A stretch of 64,000 bases of DNA from Cannabis sativa (GCF_029168945.1 NC_083610.1:50547429-50611428); one strand, 5' to 3'. Numbered from the stretch's first letter, positions 1 to 13,434 are shown. Notes: generated by a model not told the origin, from the sequence alone. Made by a program: numbers and translations.

Positions 1-136
1 GATTCTGTGTGTAAATGTAATAAACATATTAAACCATTAGCATGTAGAATTCATGCAAACATCAATCACTTCAAATTCCTTATATTGATAACTAATCAGA
101 TTGTAAAGAGTTTTATTTAGGGCATAAAACCCAACA
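1..136 (-). repeat. A1 3' LTR, partial (first 136 bases of the LTR)
   Basis: These bases match 9949-10084 with only a few differences, ending in CCCAACA on the plus strand. On the minus strand this is the 5' end of the 3' LTR. The remaining ~1.7 kb and the target duplication lie outside the window. Confidence 0.9.
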
Positions 137-147
137 AACTCCCACTT
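137..147 (-). other. A1 polypurine tract
   Basis: On the minus strand it reads AAGTGGGAGTT directly before the LTR start TGTTGGG. It is the presumed primer for plus-strand DNA synthesis. The same tract, with about 20 identical bases before it, precedes the B1 LTR at 35284-35294. Confidence 0.85.
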
Positions 148-1952
148 GCACTAATATAAAACAAAGTGTGCATATAGGTCAATCTGACGTCTTGATCTTC
201 AGATCAAGTGTAGTATATTTGAATCCACCCAAACTTCTGGAAACTAGTTCATAAATACTCTTATGAAACATCCTTTACTATATGCTTTACTCATCAAGGG
301 ATACTGAAATCTTTACTGTTTTGAAAGCACATCTGAATTAACAGAAGATATATCTCTCATATTTTAAAATATGTAATTGAGATAATACAGTGTAGACTTT
401 TCTTCAGTAATATAACTTTCTGGTATTTTCGAAATTTACAAAGTTATAAGTCTTCTCTTGTAGAGCTTGAATTATTATAGAATAATTCCTCCACCCCCAA
501 AGCAAGCACCATCTCAAGGATCTCGAAATGAGTTGGTGTGATACAAGGACAACTGATACACAGTTCCTTAATATCTAACATATAGATCACTTTCATAAAT
601 CTTTTTTGAATATCTTCTAATGTTCCCTATTTGATTACATCTCAGATAGATCCCACTCAATAGCAGATGTCTGGTTAAATAATACTTTTAACCTCTGATT
701 GTTTGGAGAGTTACCTAGTTGTGACTTTTGTATTAGTCTGAAACTTTAAGTTAAGACTAAGTCATCAACATAGCAGACTAGTATTTGAAGTGAAAAATAC
801 ATGCCAGAGATTAAGTAATTAAGATACCATAAAATTTCATGAGGATTAAGAATTCTAGGTTCAAGTCATTCGAATAGACTGAACTAGAGTTCTCTATCTT
901 ATTCTCATAATTCTGATAAGTTATACCTATCCATGTGTATGGTTAGATTTGCTTTTCAGTAGAGTTCTTAAGTACCTATCACAAGTATCAACCTGATGAA
1001 GATGGGTATAGAATTTTAAAATTCTCCCACCCAATTAAGGTAGTGTGAAACTTTAACAAAGAACTTTATAGGTATCAAACTTTTACTTACAACAGTAAAA
1101 CGAAATGGAACATACAATCAAGATCAAGGATTTATATGGATAATAGCTAACTCATTATATTACTTTCATGTGTTAAGAAGATATGTGTTACATAGAGAAT
1201 TGTAGAATAGACTCCACCCCTAAGTATATACATATAGGGTATTGTGGATAACCTCCACCCCTAAGTATATAGAGATTATGATCCACCCCTAAAGGTTGTA
1301 AAGATCATTATTCTCTCAGTGTGATAGAGTTTATGTGGAGTTGAATACTATCCAGAGTTCATTAGATATAAAAGATCGTTGAACTGCATAGTTTTCTTAA
1401 CTTTTCTCCACCCCTATCAGATCAAAAGATCCTTTTATTAAACAAATTCTTAATAATTGTATTAGAATGAACAATTATTAATAAACATAGAAATAGTTTT
1501 CAGTGTTTATTTAATGTAACTCTATGAAGAGTTGTAAATATTATAGAATTTGCATCAATAATAAAAACACTTACACATTCAAACATATAAATATAATGTG
1601 GTAATAATTGATGAAGAAAAGGTAAATGAAGCTCAATCTCATAAATTGCAATGGTTGAATTCGAAAAGTAAAAGCTTTATTAATAATAAAAAAATGTATT
1701 GCAACAATATGAGAAAAACAGGGATAAATATCCCTAACTAAAATTTAAAATCTAAATTGTCTTTAAACTAAAACAATTAATTCAAAAATAAATTGAAGAG
1801 CTTCATCTTCATCTGGACGATTTCACCCTTGGTCCAGCTTTCCGATCCAACTCATCTGAGTTCAAGTAGCTTAGCCTATAAGAAGAAGAAAACAAATAAA
1901 CAAAGTTAGTCCAGAATCATAAATCCAATTGGACAATAATTCACTAAAACTC
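148..1952 (-). other. A1 non-coding 3' region with repeated TAGGGGTGGA motif
   Basis: No pol domain is visible in any frame. On the minus strand the motif TAGGGGTGGA or close variants recurs (plus-strand CCACCCC near 487, 1215, 1251, 1281 and 1407). A2 keeps the same motif and spacing at 60540-60720, so the region is conserved in the family rather than random filler. Confidence 0.7.
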
Positions 1953-2818
1953 TTAAAATTTATAAATAGAAATACCTTGTTTCTTTGCAAGAAGTTTAGG
2001 ACATTGGGGTTTCCAATGACCTTTCTCATTGCAGTAGAAACACTTTCCCTTAAGTGTAGCATCACCAGAAGGAGTAGCCTTTTTATGCTTCATGGCTTTT
2101 GTTCGCTTCCTGGTGTTCTTCCACTTCTTCTTCGATTTGGGTTTTGAAGCAGAGGCAATATTTGCTTCAGGTTTGTTCGTCCCATTACCATTCCCAGGAT
2201 TGTGAGGTTTTATCCCTTTCTTCTTGGGTCCTCCAATCAAATTTTCATAAGTTTGAAGGTCATTGACTAACTCATGAAAGTCCATTTCCTTCTTATTCAT
2301 GACATAATTTGATGTGTATGGTAGAAATGCTGGAGTCAGGCTATTCAAGATAAGGCTTACTTGAGTAGCACTGTCCATTTCAGCACCATGATCCGGGGCT
2401 TCTTGGAAATAACTTGCCATGAGGAGAACATGGTCACGCACGTTTTGATGAGGTTCCATCCGTGCATTAATGTACTTCTTAGTCGCGTCAAAGCGTGACT
2501 AAAGTGATGCCTTACCGAATAGCTCATTTAACTTCGTCATAACTTCAGCAGCCTTCTCGGTTTTAGAAAACCGAGTTTTGAGGGTGTCAACCATGCTGGA
2601 AAGCATAAAGTATAGAGCTTTGTCATTTGCTTTCTGCCAACGCTCATACTTTCTTTCACAGCTTTGGATGCATTGTCCCCAGGCACTTCAGGTGACGGCT
2701 CAGTTAAAACAAACAAGACACTTTCTCCTATGAGAGCAATATTAATGTTCTCATTCCAATTAGGAAAGTTAGATCCATTCAGCTTATTTTCAGTCAACAG
2801 TGATAACATGGGATTCAT
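1953..2818 (-). pseudogene. gag: A1 gag (copia type, CCHC zinc knuckle), broken
   Basis: The N-terminal segment (2818-2537) begins MNPMLSLLTENKLNGSNF, typical of plant copia gag (UBN2/DUF4219-like). The C-terminal segment (2459-1953) carries gag helices, a basic Lys/Arg-rich stretch and one zinc knuckle, CFYCNEKGHWKPQC, near its end. Gag forms the virus-like particle and binds the element RNA. Against the A2 copy (59144-60009) this copy has a frameshift near 2650 and a TAG stop at 2499-2501 where A2 has a glutamine codon, so no full product can be made. The open frame ends soon after the zinc knuckle and no protease follows. This is what marks the family as gag-only. Confidence 0.88.
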
Positions 2819-2989
2819 TTTGGTAATACAGGATACTACAAAATAATAGAAATCAACAAATAGAAATTAATAATGGTTTAACACAAAATCAATTCAGAAA
2901 TTATAAGCACATAGCAAGTAGGAATGATATGAGAAAATACTTAAAAAATTCAATCCTAAATAATTTCCAAGGTTTTTCAATAAACTGAT

Positions 2990-3310
2990 ATCAGTGTCCT
3001 GTTTAGGCGAGAGTCAAAGCTACCATCTATTGAATAGAGTTGTCAGCTCATCTAAAATGTTAAACATTCTAGCAACCTTTTATTCGATCAAGATTGGAAT
3101 CCAGCGTTGTCCCGTTTAGGCGAGAGTCAAGGCTATTCTATCTTATGAGCTACTACCATTGTTTCGCAATTTGCAAGTCAAATATGGTCGCCACCATTAG
3201 GGTGATCTATACCATATAAAACACTTACAAACTACTTATCTTTTGAGATTAAACGGTGCGAAATTGCTAATGAACGTTCCTCCATTAGGGAGGATTACTC
3301 ACTAAAACAA
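2990..3310 (-). other. Conserved leader block upstream of A1 gag, with paired direct repeats
   Basis: On the minus strand two copies of TGACTCTCGCCTAAACGGGA (2996-3017, one mismatch; 3108-3130) lie about 110 bases apart, with two CCCTAATGG-containing segments upstream. A2 has the same block at 58670-58985, far better conserved than the surrounding AT-rich leader. It contains no open frame. Function unknown. Confidence 0.75.
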
Positions 3311-6208
3311 ACGCAATGTAAAACCAACAATGGAGATCAAATATCTTAATAATAATAAAGCTCATTCTTTAAAATGTATTTTCTTTATTATTCTAATAAA
3401 TATATTCATTAAATTCGAAATTTAGAATTAAAAATTCAAACAATAAGAATTTAATATAATATTTATAAAATTATACTTAGATGGTGATTGAAATAAAATT
3501 AATTATTTCCATCTTAGTAATAATCTTAAATATAAATATTAAGGAAATTAATTTAAGTTGTATTAATTTAAATTAATTAGCAACTTAAAAATTTCCTTGA
3601 GAATATATTTATTGTATTCGAAAAATAAAGTATAAAAACTTTATAAATTTCGAAAATAATAATAAAACTTAGAAAAAAAATACTTCAAGCAAAAATATCA
3701 CCTATCTAGATTTTCTTTTGACTAGTTAATTCAATTTCTAATAATATATATATATTTTAAATTTCTTTTATTTTAAATTAATCAATATATGAAAAAATCA
3801 TTGAAATAAGTTGGTCCAAGAATTAATTAAAATAAATAATTAATTTACAACTCAATCTATTTTTCAAAAAATCAAAAAATATTGCATAAATAAAATGCAA
3901 TTTTCGAAATTGATTAATAATAAAAATATATATATATATTGAAAATTATTTAAATTTAAGTTGAAAAATTAAATTTCAACCTAAAAATGATTTTCTATTT
4001 AATTAAGTGTCATGAAAAATAAATATTTAAGTATCATGATGAAAATCAACTTAGATATTTAAATTTTTCAATTTAATTAAATGTATTAAATTCAAGAAAT
4101 AAATAATTAAGTGTAGAGAAGGCTTAATTATTAATTTCTAGTTTAATCCTAGGAAAAATATACTTAATGAAATTGTACCAAAATTAATTATTTAAATAAT
4201 TAATTTCACAATGTATAATATTTTTCTATTTGAATATTAGAAATAATAAGTAGTCTAGAAATAACTATCTAGAAAATATCCTATTTGACTAAGTATCTTT
4301 TCAACAAAAATTTAAAAAATATCTAATTTAAGTTATATAGAAAAAAATCTAAAACTTAAATAATTTCAAATTTAGATTTAATTAAATATCAAAAACTAAG
4401 TTGTAACCACTTAATTTGAAAATATTTTTAAGTTAATATTCGAAAAGATATTAACTCAAAATTATCTAAAATATTCCACTTTAAGTTAATATTCGAAAAG
4501 ATATTAACTCAAAAAATATCTTAAGAATCTTTAATAACTAATGCCTAGGATTCCTCAACTTAATATGAAATTTAAATAAAATATTCAAATTTAAGTTAGA
4601 TAAGAAAAATCAGTTGATACAACTGATTTATAACTTAAATAAGAATATTTAATTAAATAAGCTCCAGAAAGAATCTAGTTAGTTAAAATTCTTTATTTAA
4701 TTAAATACAAGAAAAATACAATTAGTTTGTCTGGAAATAATATCTAAAACTAAAAGTGTTTTTCTTAAAATTAACTTTAAAATATTAAAATGAAAAAAAA
4801 ATTCACATATTTTAAAAGTTAATTATGTTGCTAATTCAATTTTATTAGGTCAAACTAATATAATTAACCTAGTACAGTTATTCAAATTAGGCAAATGGGC
4901 CTTCACAATTGGGGTAGTTCATGTGAGGGGGTGCTGGGTTCAGTATGTCGTACCCACTTCTATGGCTCCCAACTCTCACACAAGACCCAAAAGAGAGGAA
5001 TTTAACCTTAAAATAAATAACTGTTATTAATTGAATAGGTCCAAAAACTAAATGGACCTAAATAAAATCTATCATGGTGTGACATTTTATTTAGCAACAA
5101 CCTATATGCATCTATATAATAAAATAAACACATAGGCTCACACAGGTACACACTTGGATGGATCCTATCATGTTGCTAGGTCATACACAGATGAAAGAAG
5201 ATTGTAAAATTTACCTGTTACAAATTATTAACTTGACCAAGGGAGCCATCAGATCAATAGATCTGGCAAAAAGGTAACCATGGCTATTTGCAATCAAGTA
5301 ATAATAGGTTTTGAAAACTTACACACAAGCTAAAACCACATACTCCTGCAACAAGGTTAGCTAGATAGTTGGAAGTAGGATTTATTTAATTTTTAAATAA
5401 ATAAATTTCGAAAATAATTAAATTAAATAAATAAATAAAATAAATATTTAATTTTGAAAAAATAAAATAAATAATAATATTAATTTATTTTCCGAAAAAT
5501 AAAATAAAATAAAATTTAATTTTTCGAAAAATTAAAAAAATATATATTTTTTCAAAAAAAAATATTATTAATTTAAATTTCGAAATTATTAAAAAAAATA
5601 TTTAAAATTAAACCTACAATTTTGAAAAATTAGGTTTCAACTAACCTAAATTTCATTTCAAAATTTGCTAACTACTTTTAAAAATTAAATGTTATTTTAT
5701 AAATAAAAATTAAATAAAAAATTAAAAAAGATAAATTAAATATCTTTTTCAGATTTTAAATTTAATTTAAATAAATAAAATAACAAAATTTAAAAGTTAG
5801 CATAATATCTTACATCTATTTAAAATTACATGATTATAGTTATCTTATTTTAAATTTAAATAAGGTCAAATTATTTTTTTAAAAAAGTTTAATATTTGAC
5901 CTTAAATTTAAAAATAAGATAAGATATAATCAAATTTAAAAATAAGATAGATAATTAAGCAAAAAGATAAATATTTACTAATTTCAAATTCAAAATACAC
6001 TAATATCATGAATTAAATTTTAAAAAAATATTAAATTAATTCATTATGATAATTACAGTTGAATTAGGAATAGTAAATATATAAATACAAAACTACACAA
6101 AAAATCATAACTTAAATCCATGAAAAAGCATGAAAAAACGAAGAAAAACGAAAATTTTTTGGAGCTGTACGCAACCAGGGAGGCTGGCCGAGAAAACTAG
6201 GCGGACAG
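3311..6208 (-). other. AT-rich leader of A1
   Basis: No gene is visible. Sequence is dominated by A/T runs and TTTCGAAA-like motifs. One GC-richer block (4885-4990) containing a palindrome-like GTCGTACCCAC segment is shared with A2 at 57060-57170. Otherwise nothing can be assigned. Confidence 0.6.
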
Positions 6209-6265
6209 GGGAAGTTGCAACATTCCCGCACGCGTAGGGGGGATCAGACAAGGATCCGCGCGTGC
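6209..6265 (-). other. A1 leader hairpin island, downstream half
   Basis: 6209-6227 is an inverted repeat (GGGAA/TTCCC around the palindrome GTTGCAAC). 6228-6234 GCACGCG pairs with 6259-6265 CGCGTGC. It occupies the position of the 12-bp hairpin in A2 (55974-56000) but with different stem bases. The upstream half of the island is at 7925-7952. Confidence 0.6.
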
Positions 6266-6414
6266 AATCTATATAATGAACATTCTCAAATCTATGTATT
6301 GATTCAACAGTCAAATTTTAGTAGAAAAAGCTTCTCTGTCAGTAGAATAATTGTGCTTTTTGACTGGAAACTATTAAAAGAAGACTGTTAGTCTAAGTCA
6401 TCGTATGATTATAG

Positions 6415-6417
<3 letters not shown>

Positions 6418-6448
<31 letters not shown>
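6418..6448 (-). repeat. Poly(T) run, poly(A) on the minus strand
   Basis: About 31 T bases, followed by an A run on the plus strand. Read on the minus strand it is a poly(A) tract downstream of the captured GST fragment. Confidence 0.9.
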
Positions 6449-6455
<7 letters not shown>

Positions 6456-6663
6456 AGGCCGATACACAATATTTGTTGAAACCGTTTAATAATCTCTGCT
6501 CTATACTAGTCCAAAAACTGATCTTAAAAACTAATTTCACTTGATTCATTTCCGAGTAGTTATCATGCGTGTAAGTATAACATCTCACATCAAAAATAAA
6601 ATTTAACAAAAACCCAAATTAAAAAGAGAAAAACAAATTATAATAAGTTAGGGTTAATGCTTA

Positions 6664-7026
<363 letters not shown>

Positions 7027-7095
7027 TCAGTAAAATTAATATAGATAATATATATTCTATATAGTAAACGATTTGACATTAATAATTTAGGGCAC

Positions 7096-7742
7096 CTAGG
7101 AGGTAAGCGGCTGGCAGATTCGATAAATTCTTCAGGATTAGACATCAATTGAAGTAGCTCAATCTTGCTTATGTCTTCCTTCTCATCATCATCATACATA
7201 ACCTTCACCATTTAATCATGTGTACATGTAACATTATATATACATGTATACATCATATAAATAATTTTATATAAATGATGAGTGTGATAATAATATATAT
7301 ATAAAAATTAAAGGTCATCACACTATATATACATGTACCTTAAACCAGCCATTTTTAACCACATAGTCCACCACCTTTCCCTTGTAGGTATCATGGCCAA
7401 TAGTCTTAAAGATAACAACTCCAATCCACTTGCTAGCTTCCAGCCTCAGTTCTTTCTTACGTTCCTTAATATACATTTATACAAATTCAAATATTCTTAT
7501 TAATTAATTTGAATTTCATTATTATTCGCGCAAAATAAAAATAACAAAAAAATGCATTCATAATAATAAACTATACATCTATAGAAGAAAAAAATAATGA
7601 GAGGCTTACGTTATCAGTCTTCTTAGGAGTGGGCGCCGTATGGTCATCGTGGGGATTGGGGGCAATGTTCGTTGGTTCCTTCTTCTCATCAATTTTCTCT
7701 TCATAAGGGAGGAAGGCCGCACTCGTTACCTCTTCATTATCA
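7096..7742 (-). pseudogene. Captured three-exon gene fragment with a Tudor-like (PTM/DIR17-type) domain
   Basis: Three minus-strand exons with proper splice sites: 7742-7610 (donor AAC|GTAAGC), 7464-7339 (acceptor TTAAG, donor AAG|GTACAT), 7202-7096 (acceptor GAAG, possible donor TAG|GTGCCC). Phases agree across both introns, and the middle exon is exactly 42 codons. The product has an acidic/proline-rich lead-in, then WIGVVIFKTIGHDTYKGKVV and, after the second intron, VMYDDDEKEDISKIELLQLM. The pattern of G-V-V near the start, K-G-K-V-x-D-Y and then a V-x-Y-D-D acidic loop followed by E-L-x-x-L resembles the small Tudor-like domain of PTM/DIR17-type plant proteins. Start and end of the parental gene are missing. 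The family call is tentative, but the exon structure is well supported. Introns are retained, so capture was from DNA or unspliced RNA. Confidence 0.65.
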
Positions 7743-7924
7743 ATAATAATGTATATATATTTACATTATATATAAATATTTTAAAAGTTTAACTCAGATA
7801 ATGTAAGAGCTGGTAATTCTTCCATTAATATATATAATAAATAGGATTTGTCTTTTTAGCTATGACCTTTAGAGTTCTGCTATAAACAGCATGCACGGTC
7901 GCTGCTTGTCTGAATTCAAGCTGT

Positions 7925-7952
7925 CCGCGCGCGTGGGTGATGCTCAGCATCC
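7925..7952 (-). other. A1 leader hairpin island, upstream half
   Basis: CCGCGCGCG is followed by the inverted repeat GATGC-TCA-GCATC (7939-7951). The matching place in A2 holds the palindrome GGTGATCACC next to CCACGCGCGCGG (55887-55912). Confidence 0.6.
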
Positions 7953-8209
7953 CTATCTTTTTTCAAATCTTCAAAAAATCATAACTAATTCAAATTAAAT
8001 CGAAATTGAGTTCTGTAAAAAAATAACTTGCTTAATTTTTTCCATACTATCCAATAAAAATAATTCCAGAAACAAAATTTCAATTATTTTTCACGAAAAT
8101 TCACAAACATCAATCAATCATCATATAACACTCAATACAACATGAAACCATCCAAATAACAAATAATCGTTTTAAAGTCCAAATTTCTTTCAAGCAAATC
8201 AATTACCAT

Positions 8210-8222
8210 GGCTCTGAGGCTA
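8210..8222 (-). other. A1 primer-binding site (initiator tRNA-Met type), degenerate
   Basis: On the minus strand, two bases after the LTR end CCAACA, reads TAGCCTCAGAGCC. The intact site at A2 (55633-55645) is TGGTATCAGAGCC, so A1 has four mismatches in its first five bases, including the TGG that pairs with the tRNA CCA end. Confidence 0.75.
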
Positions 8223-8224
8223 GT

Positions 8225-10084
8225 TGTTGGAAATTATTTTACCAGTATCTTAGATCTACTCACAAGTATGTTGTTTAACACCCTAAATATGAACTTTCTA
8301 AAACGATAAATTAAACACATATAAAGTTAAGAAAACCTTACATTGATGCAGCGAAATTAATGTCTCCTTCCACTCAGATCTCTAAACCTTGTATCCTTTC
8401 TGTAGCAGAGTATAATCAAGATCTGAGCCCGAATGTCCTTTTTCTTTGAGTTTGATCCTTCACAGTCTTCCAATCTATGATTGAGTTACTGCTTGCTGTG
8501 TGTGGGCACTTACTCTTTCACTAGGTTCACGAAATTGATGAAGAGAAAAGAGAAGGATGATTTCGGCCAGGTATAGAAAAGGGGAAGGCTCAGTTTTTCT
8601 GAAGAGAGAAATTTCTGTCAGAAGATGTTATTCAAAGATGATGTTTTTGACTGAGCCATCACTTTCTATTTATAGACAACTAATAGGTTTAGGTTAGGAA
8701 TTATTTGGCATTAAAATAATGAAAATATTAATTTGAATTCCCACTTGATTTTGCAGTTTTATCAAATTTTATTTCTATTTTCTCAAAAACGCAAATTTTC
8801 CAATTCTAACCATTTAAATGCCAAAACTAATTATTTAATAACTAAAATAGATTATTAAATAATATTGTCATTTAATTTAATTATTAACTAGACATATAAA
8901 GTCCATTAATAAATAAATAAACTTAGAATCTCTTTTCTTTACAATTTCACCCCTGCTTAGTGAAAATTCATAAATTAGACATAGTCTAACTTTAGAATTA
9001 TAATTGATCAATCACGAATCAATTAATGAGTCTTACAAGCAGAATGTTCTCAACTAGAATGGGGACCATGGATCTATATGCTGAGCTTCCAATAAGTGAA
9101 CCAAATTTACCAAGTAAATTCCTACTTATTAATTCTTCGTTGAATCCGCTCTTAGAACTTAGAATTGCACTCTCAGACTTATATAGTGCATATTATATGT
9201 TCCACGATATCAATATGCTATCTCATTTAACCATTGTTATAATCTTATTGTGATTTAAAGATCCTCTATATAGATGATCTACATCGAGATGGGATTTCTT
9301 TACCGTTCTCACCCCTCAATGTATTTTGCCCCTTAAAAGACTTAGCTACCTGTAAATGGTGTTTAGTGATCTAACAATTAGTCAGTTAAACAAGAGCTCA
9401 TCCATTTACTTCTATTTGCTAAGCTCGAAGGGAATCATCACTTGACTTCTATACACCAGTAGAAGCTATAGATTCCATATTTATGTTCAGCACTCCCACT
9501 CAATCATACTATCATGTTCCCAAAATATACGTATCACCCTGACCTAAAAGTAGGCTTAACTAATAATACAAAGAACATGAATAGCACTCCTGTGTTGAGC
9601 CTAAGCATATCAGGATTTAGATTCTTTTAATCTTAAGATCAGCTTCTGATATTGACTTGGAAAGATATATATAACGTTAAGTTTGTAATATCTTAACTTA
9701 GTTGCAATATCGGTCCAGTCCAATGTATACTCCATACATTCGAAACTAGTATACTTTACTAATGTCCTGGAAAGAACATAACACTTACTCCAAGTGTAAG
9801 TACACATCATCGCTGATTATCACATTAGTGTAAATCCAATAACACTGATGAAACAGGGACCAAGTCTTTTGATTCATATGATCACAATCACATTCCACTG
9901 TGTTGACGATACTGTAATTATGAATAAACATATGATCTGGATTTAACTGATTCTGTGTGTAAATGTAATAAACATATTAAACCATTAGCATGTATAATTC
10001 ATGCAAACATCAATCACTTCAAATTCCTTTTATTGATAACTAATCAGATTGTAAAGAGTTTTATTTAGGGCATAAAACCCAACA
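8225..10084 (-). repeat. A1 5' LTR (1860 bp)
   Basis: Plus-strand ends are TGTTGGAAATT...CATAAAACCCAACA. A TATA box lies on the minus strand at 8667-8674 (TATAAATA), and a conserved segment after it (CAC ACA CAGCAAG-like, 8480-8520) is shared by all A and B LTRs. 9001-10084 is nearly identical to 26112-27205, which points to recent activity of the family. Short open frames here are not genes. Confidence 0.92.
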
Positions 10085-10364
10085 ATTTGCACCAAGACAG
10101 ACTTAAAAACTAAAACCTCAGCCAGGATGTCAATTTGGGCACTAGGCACCCGAGTTGACTTTCGGGAGGCCGTTTCAACTCTTTTCAATTCTCAGGCTTT
10201 GAATTTAGATTCTTTTTGTATTCTTCGTTAATAATACTGAAGGACAGTGAGTTAGAAACAACTTTACAGGATTCAAACACCCACTCTAGAGTTCTCGAAG
10301 TCAACCTAGGCACAAGGCTAGGGATCCCTCCCAACTCCACTGCTATTGACTGGAGGCTACTCAT
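10085..10364. other. Unassigned sequence between two LTRs
   Basis: No recognisable gene, repeat end or open frame with known similarity. Confidence 0.5.
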
Positions 10365-12407
10365 GTAATACCTCGGTTTGACCGTGTCAAAAAGGCACAT
10401 ATATATAATATATATGTAAAGAAAAAAATAACAAAAAAACAAAAGTTAGACCCCCATTTTCACTGACTCCCTCGTTCTCTTCTTCATTCACTCTCTCTTT
10501 TTCTCTCTCTTCAAAACGTAAAAGAAAAACCCACAAACTGCATAACCACCACTCTCCAACGACCCATCTCCGGCCACTGCCCAACCCCACCCGCTGGACA
10601 AAAGGAAACCCAGGTGCCAACGACCTCACCCCCCAAGCGGCGCCACTCCTTTCGCCGCCGTTAGCTTGGGATCGCAAGTCAAAGTTTGGTGGTACAAACT
10701 TTGAACGGATTTTTCGATCACCTCCGGCGTCCGTTTGACAAGACATTTTGACCACTAAATTCAACTCGTCGAGGAGAACAACCTACACTAAACCATTTTG
10801 CCCGGTTCCCTACTTTTTCTGGTGACATTTTTGTGGCTTCGCCCCTTTCTGGCGACTTTCCAGCGACATCGTATACTGTTTTGACAAACGGTTTGCATGG
10901 GTGTGATCTACTCGTCGAGGTGGTCGTTTTGATATACACTATCCCTATTTTCGGCGACGTTTCTGGTACACCGATTTTTCTGCCACCGATTGTTAATGTG
11001 CACTGCTCAGGTGAGGTTTCGGAACCCTAAATTTTAAATATAGTCATATTATATGTCGTTGGACTCGGTTTTGAATGTTGAATGCGATGATGACAATTAT
11101 TTAACCATTTGATGGTATAGGTTAGAGTAATATGTAAGATTGGACTAAACAATTGGAGCTCGGGACTTGAGAGCTTAAGATCGTCTTTTGGAACAAGTTT
11201 AACGACTCGGGAGAGGTAGGGACTCAACTTGGTTATCAGACTTGATTTTTATATGTGTTGTATAACATTGCACATATTCCAATTTTTTTTATGTTTTACA
11301 AATTGTTTGAAAAATTGAAAACATAATCTGCATATTTTTCTAGACTGTTCTGGGGCACTCAGTGCCAAATATATTTTTGTACAAATATTTATGTAGGTTA
11401 TGATTTTTGGCTTTATTCAAAATACAGTTGTTATGCTGCCAAATTTTCTAAAGAATAAAAAGGAATATGTTCTTTTGTTATGCTTATTGTTTGCCTGCTT
11501 TAGTTATACTGATGAGAGCCATGTTGATCATGTTCGGTGCATATTGTTGTTTCACGACCTAGTCTCTGTGTCATCATAGGTAGATCAGGTGTGCACTCAC
11601 CTGTAGATGAAAGACCTAGAATCTGTACAGGGAGTGAATTAAATCTGAGCCCTGGTATTTATGGTGGATATCAGATGCGACTATCCAGTTTTGGATGTCA
11701 TTTTCTATGAGTTGTATTGAGAGCTAGGGGTCTAGTGGACGGTGTGATATGCATTTGATGCTTGATTTTGTGATTCTTTGTGGTCTCTCTACTTTGTTTA
11801 TACATTTTGATACTAGTAATGAGATATTTTATTTTTACAAAGCTAACCATGCAGGAATTTTATTAAACCAAGGGTCCTTTGATATTAGTTGTTTTCCTAT
11901 TGGCTTTATAAGCTCACCCCCTATTTTCTCCCCTTCCAGGAACTCAGTTTGATGCTAGCGGATGAGGATGGTACCGTTGAGGAAGAAAGTCGTTATTAGT
12001 TTAGTTTTATTCTACTCTTTAATCTTCTAATGAAACTGATTTTATATTTAAGCTAAAATGGATGGTCTAGATGACTTAAATTAGCTATGTGCTAGTTAGA
12101 AATGAGGAATGATGGATGCTAGGTATTATTTTGGTATTTTATTGACTTATTAAATCTATCTATTTAGTGATTACATAACTGTGGGGATATTATTGTTCTT
12201 TTATATTGATGAGTGATCCTAATTTTGTTACTAGTATTTTCTTATTAATATAGGAGTTAATCCATTACTTTTAAATTAGTATTTTGTAATATATATTAAA
12301 GGATCATTTATAAGCTTTATCTTCCTACAAGGGTCAAAGTGTGACCTTTGACCACCCAAGTTATGGATATTACGTATCTACCACGGCCTAGGGCTCGGGT
12401 CATGACA
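10365..12407 (+). mobile_element. Solo LTR (2043 bp), probably Ty3/gypsy
   Basis: Ends are TGTAATACCTCGG and GGGTCATGACA, flanked by the perfect 5-bp duplication ACTCA (10360-10364 and 12408-12412). The TGTAAT start and ~2 kb length resemble the chromovirus LTRs at 17054 and 24043, but the sequence is different. A TATATATAAT stretch lies at 10399-10410. No internal region remains, so the element was reduced by LTR-LTR recombination. Orientation is inferred only from the terminal resemblance. Confidence 0.85.
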
Positions 12408-12954
12408 ACTCAACTCCATCAATATTTTTCTTCTTGTTACAAGTTAAACATTGATGTCTATGTTACTAGGGTTAGTTTTTGGGTAAATACTCAATTTTTG
12501 CATTAGGTATTGATTTAATTACAACAGTTATATTATTTAAGCTTTTTACCTTCAATATATATATATTGAGGGAAAAAACATTCTTTGTTAACTATTAACA
12601 ATTATTTAGAAACTATAGAAAATACAAAAACAATTATACATAAAATTTAAGGAATTTTTAAATTTCAACCACTAAAACTTATCAAAAAAATAACATGAAA
12701 GTAACGTGTTTAAAAACGTAGGGAAAACAAACAATATGTTTACAACTATACTACACCTTCAAAAAAATGATATTATTAAATATTATTTTTCAATCGCATG
12801 TAAAACATTAAGTTTTTGTCGATCTGGATTTTCAATGGTAGGTAGCATTTTTTTACTCAACATTTTAGGTGTATGTGTGTTGTTGTAGGATTATAATTTG
12901 TTTCATCTGTACATGTAAATTTTCTTCATATTTAGAATCTCCCTATCAACATAA
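12408..12954. other. AT-rich non-coding sequence
   Basis: Nothing recognisable. One 60-codon frame at 12706-12888 has no similarity I recognise and is probably chance. Confidence 0.4.
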
Positions 12955-13434
12955 TGTTAGGATTTATAAAACACTCAAGAAATATATATATCACAGATCT
13001 AAACATATTCGTAAAAGTGCTTTAATATAGAAAATCCTAAATCATAAATCTATAGAGCCTTTACTAAATTAAGGAAGAAAAAGATGAGCAGAAGCACTAA
13101 CTTGAAGCCATTATTGGAGATTGCAGAGAAGGTTATGATCTTTCAAGAATACACTAGTTCTCTAAAGTATTTTCTCTAATGGGAGAGGAGAGAACACAAA
13201 AAACCCTAGTGTTTCTTGGGGACCACTACCGATTTATAGGCTCATTATATAATGAGTTTTGAGTATTTATAATTTGGTCCCTCAACAAATTATAAATTAA
13301 CTTATGGTATCTCCACATTATTTCTATGACAATTTAATACCCTTTTTATACCCATAACATAATTGGTCACTTAATTTTGTATCACACTTTATAACAGCAT
13401 ATACATTATCCCATAATAGGTTTTAATCCAAAAA
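12955..13434 (-). repeat. Decayed copia 3' LTR
   Basis: Plus-strand start TGTTAGGATTTATAAAACAC and end TTTTAATCCAAAA, followed on the plus strand by ATCTCCCACTTAGG. On the minus strand this is a polypurine tract CCTAAGTGGGAGAT next to the LTR start. Position and orientation fit the minus-strand RT/RNase H at 13860-14900. The outer base pair has decayed, so the end near 13434 is approximate. Confidence 0.6.

Noticed and set aside
148..1952. Hidden decayed pol in the 3' region of A1
   Set aside because: No copia integrase, RT or RNase H motif was recognised in any minus-strand frame, and the space (1.8 kb) is too short for a full pol. A2 agrees where comparable.
9026..9253. 75-codon frame repeated at 26147-26374
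   Set aside because: Part of the family A LTR, repeated only because the LTR is repeated.
10185..10764. Minus-strand frames of 85 and 125 codons
   Set aside because: They cross the left end of the solo LTR at 10365 and show no recognisable domain.
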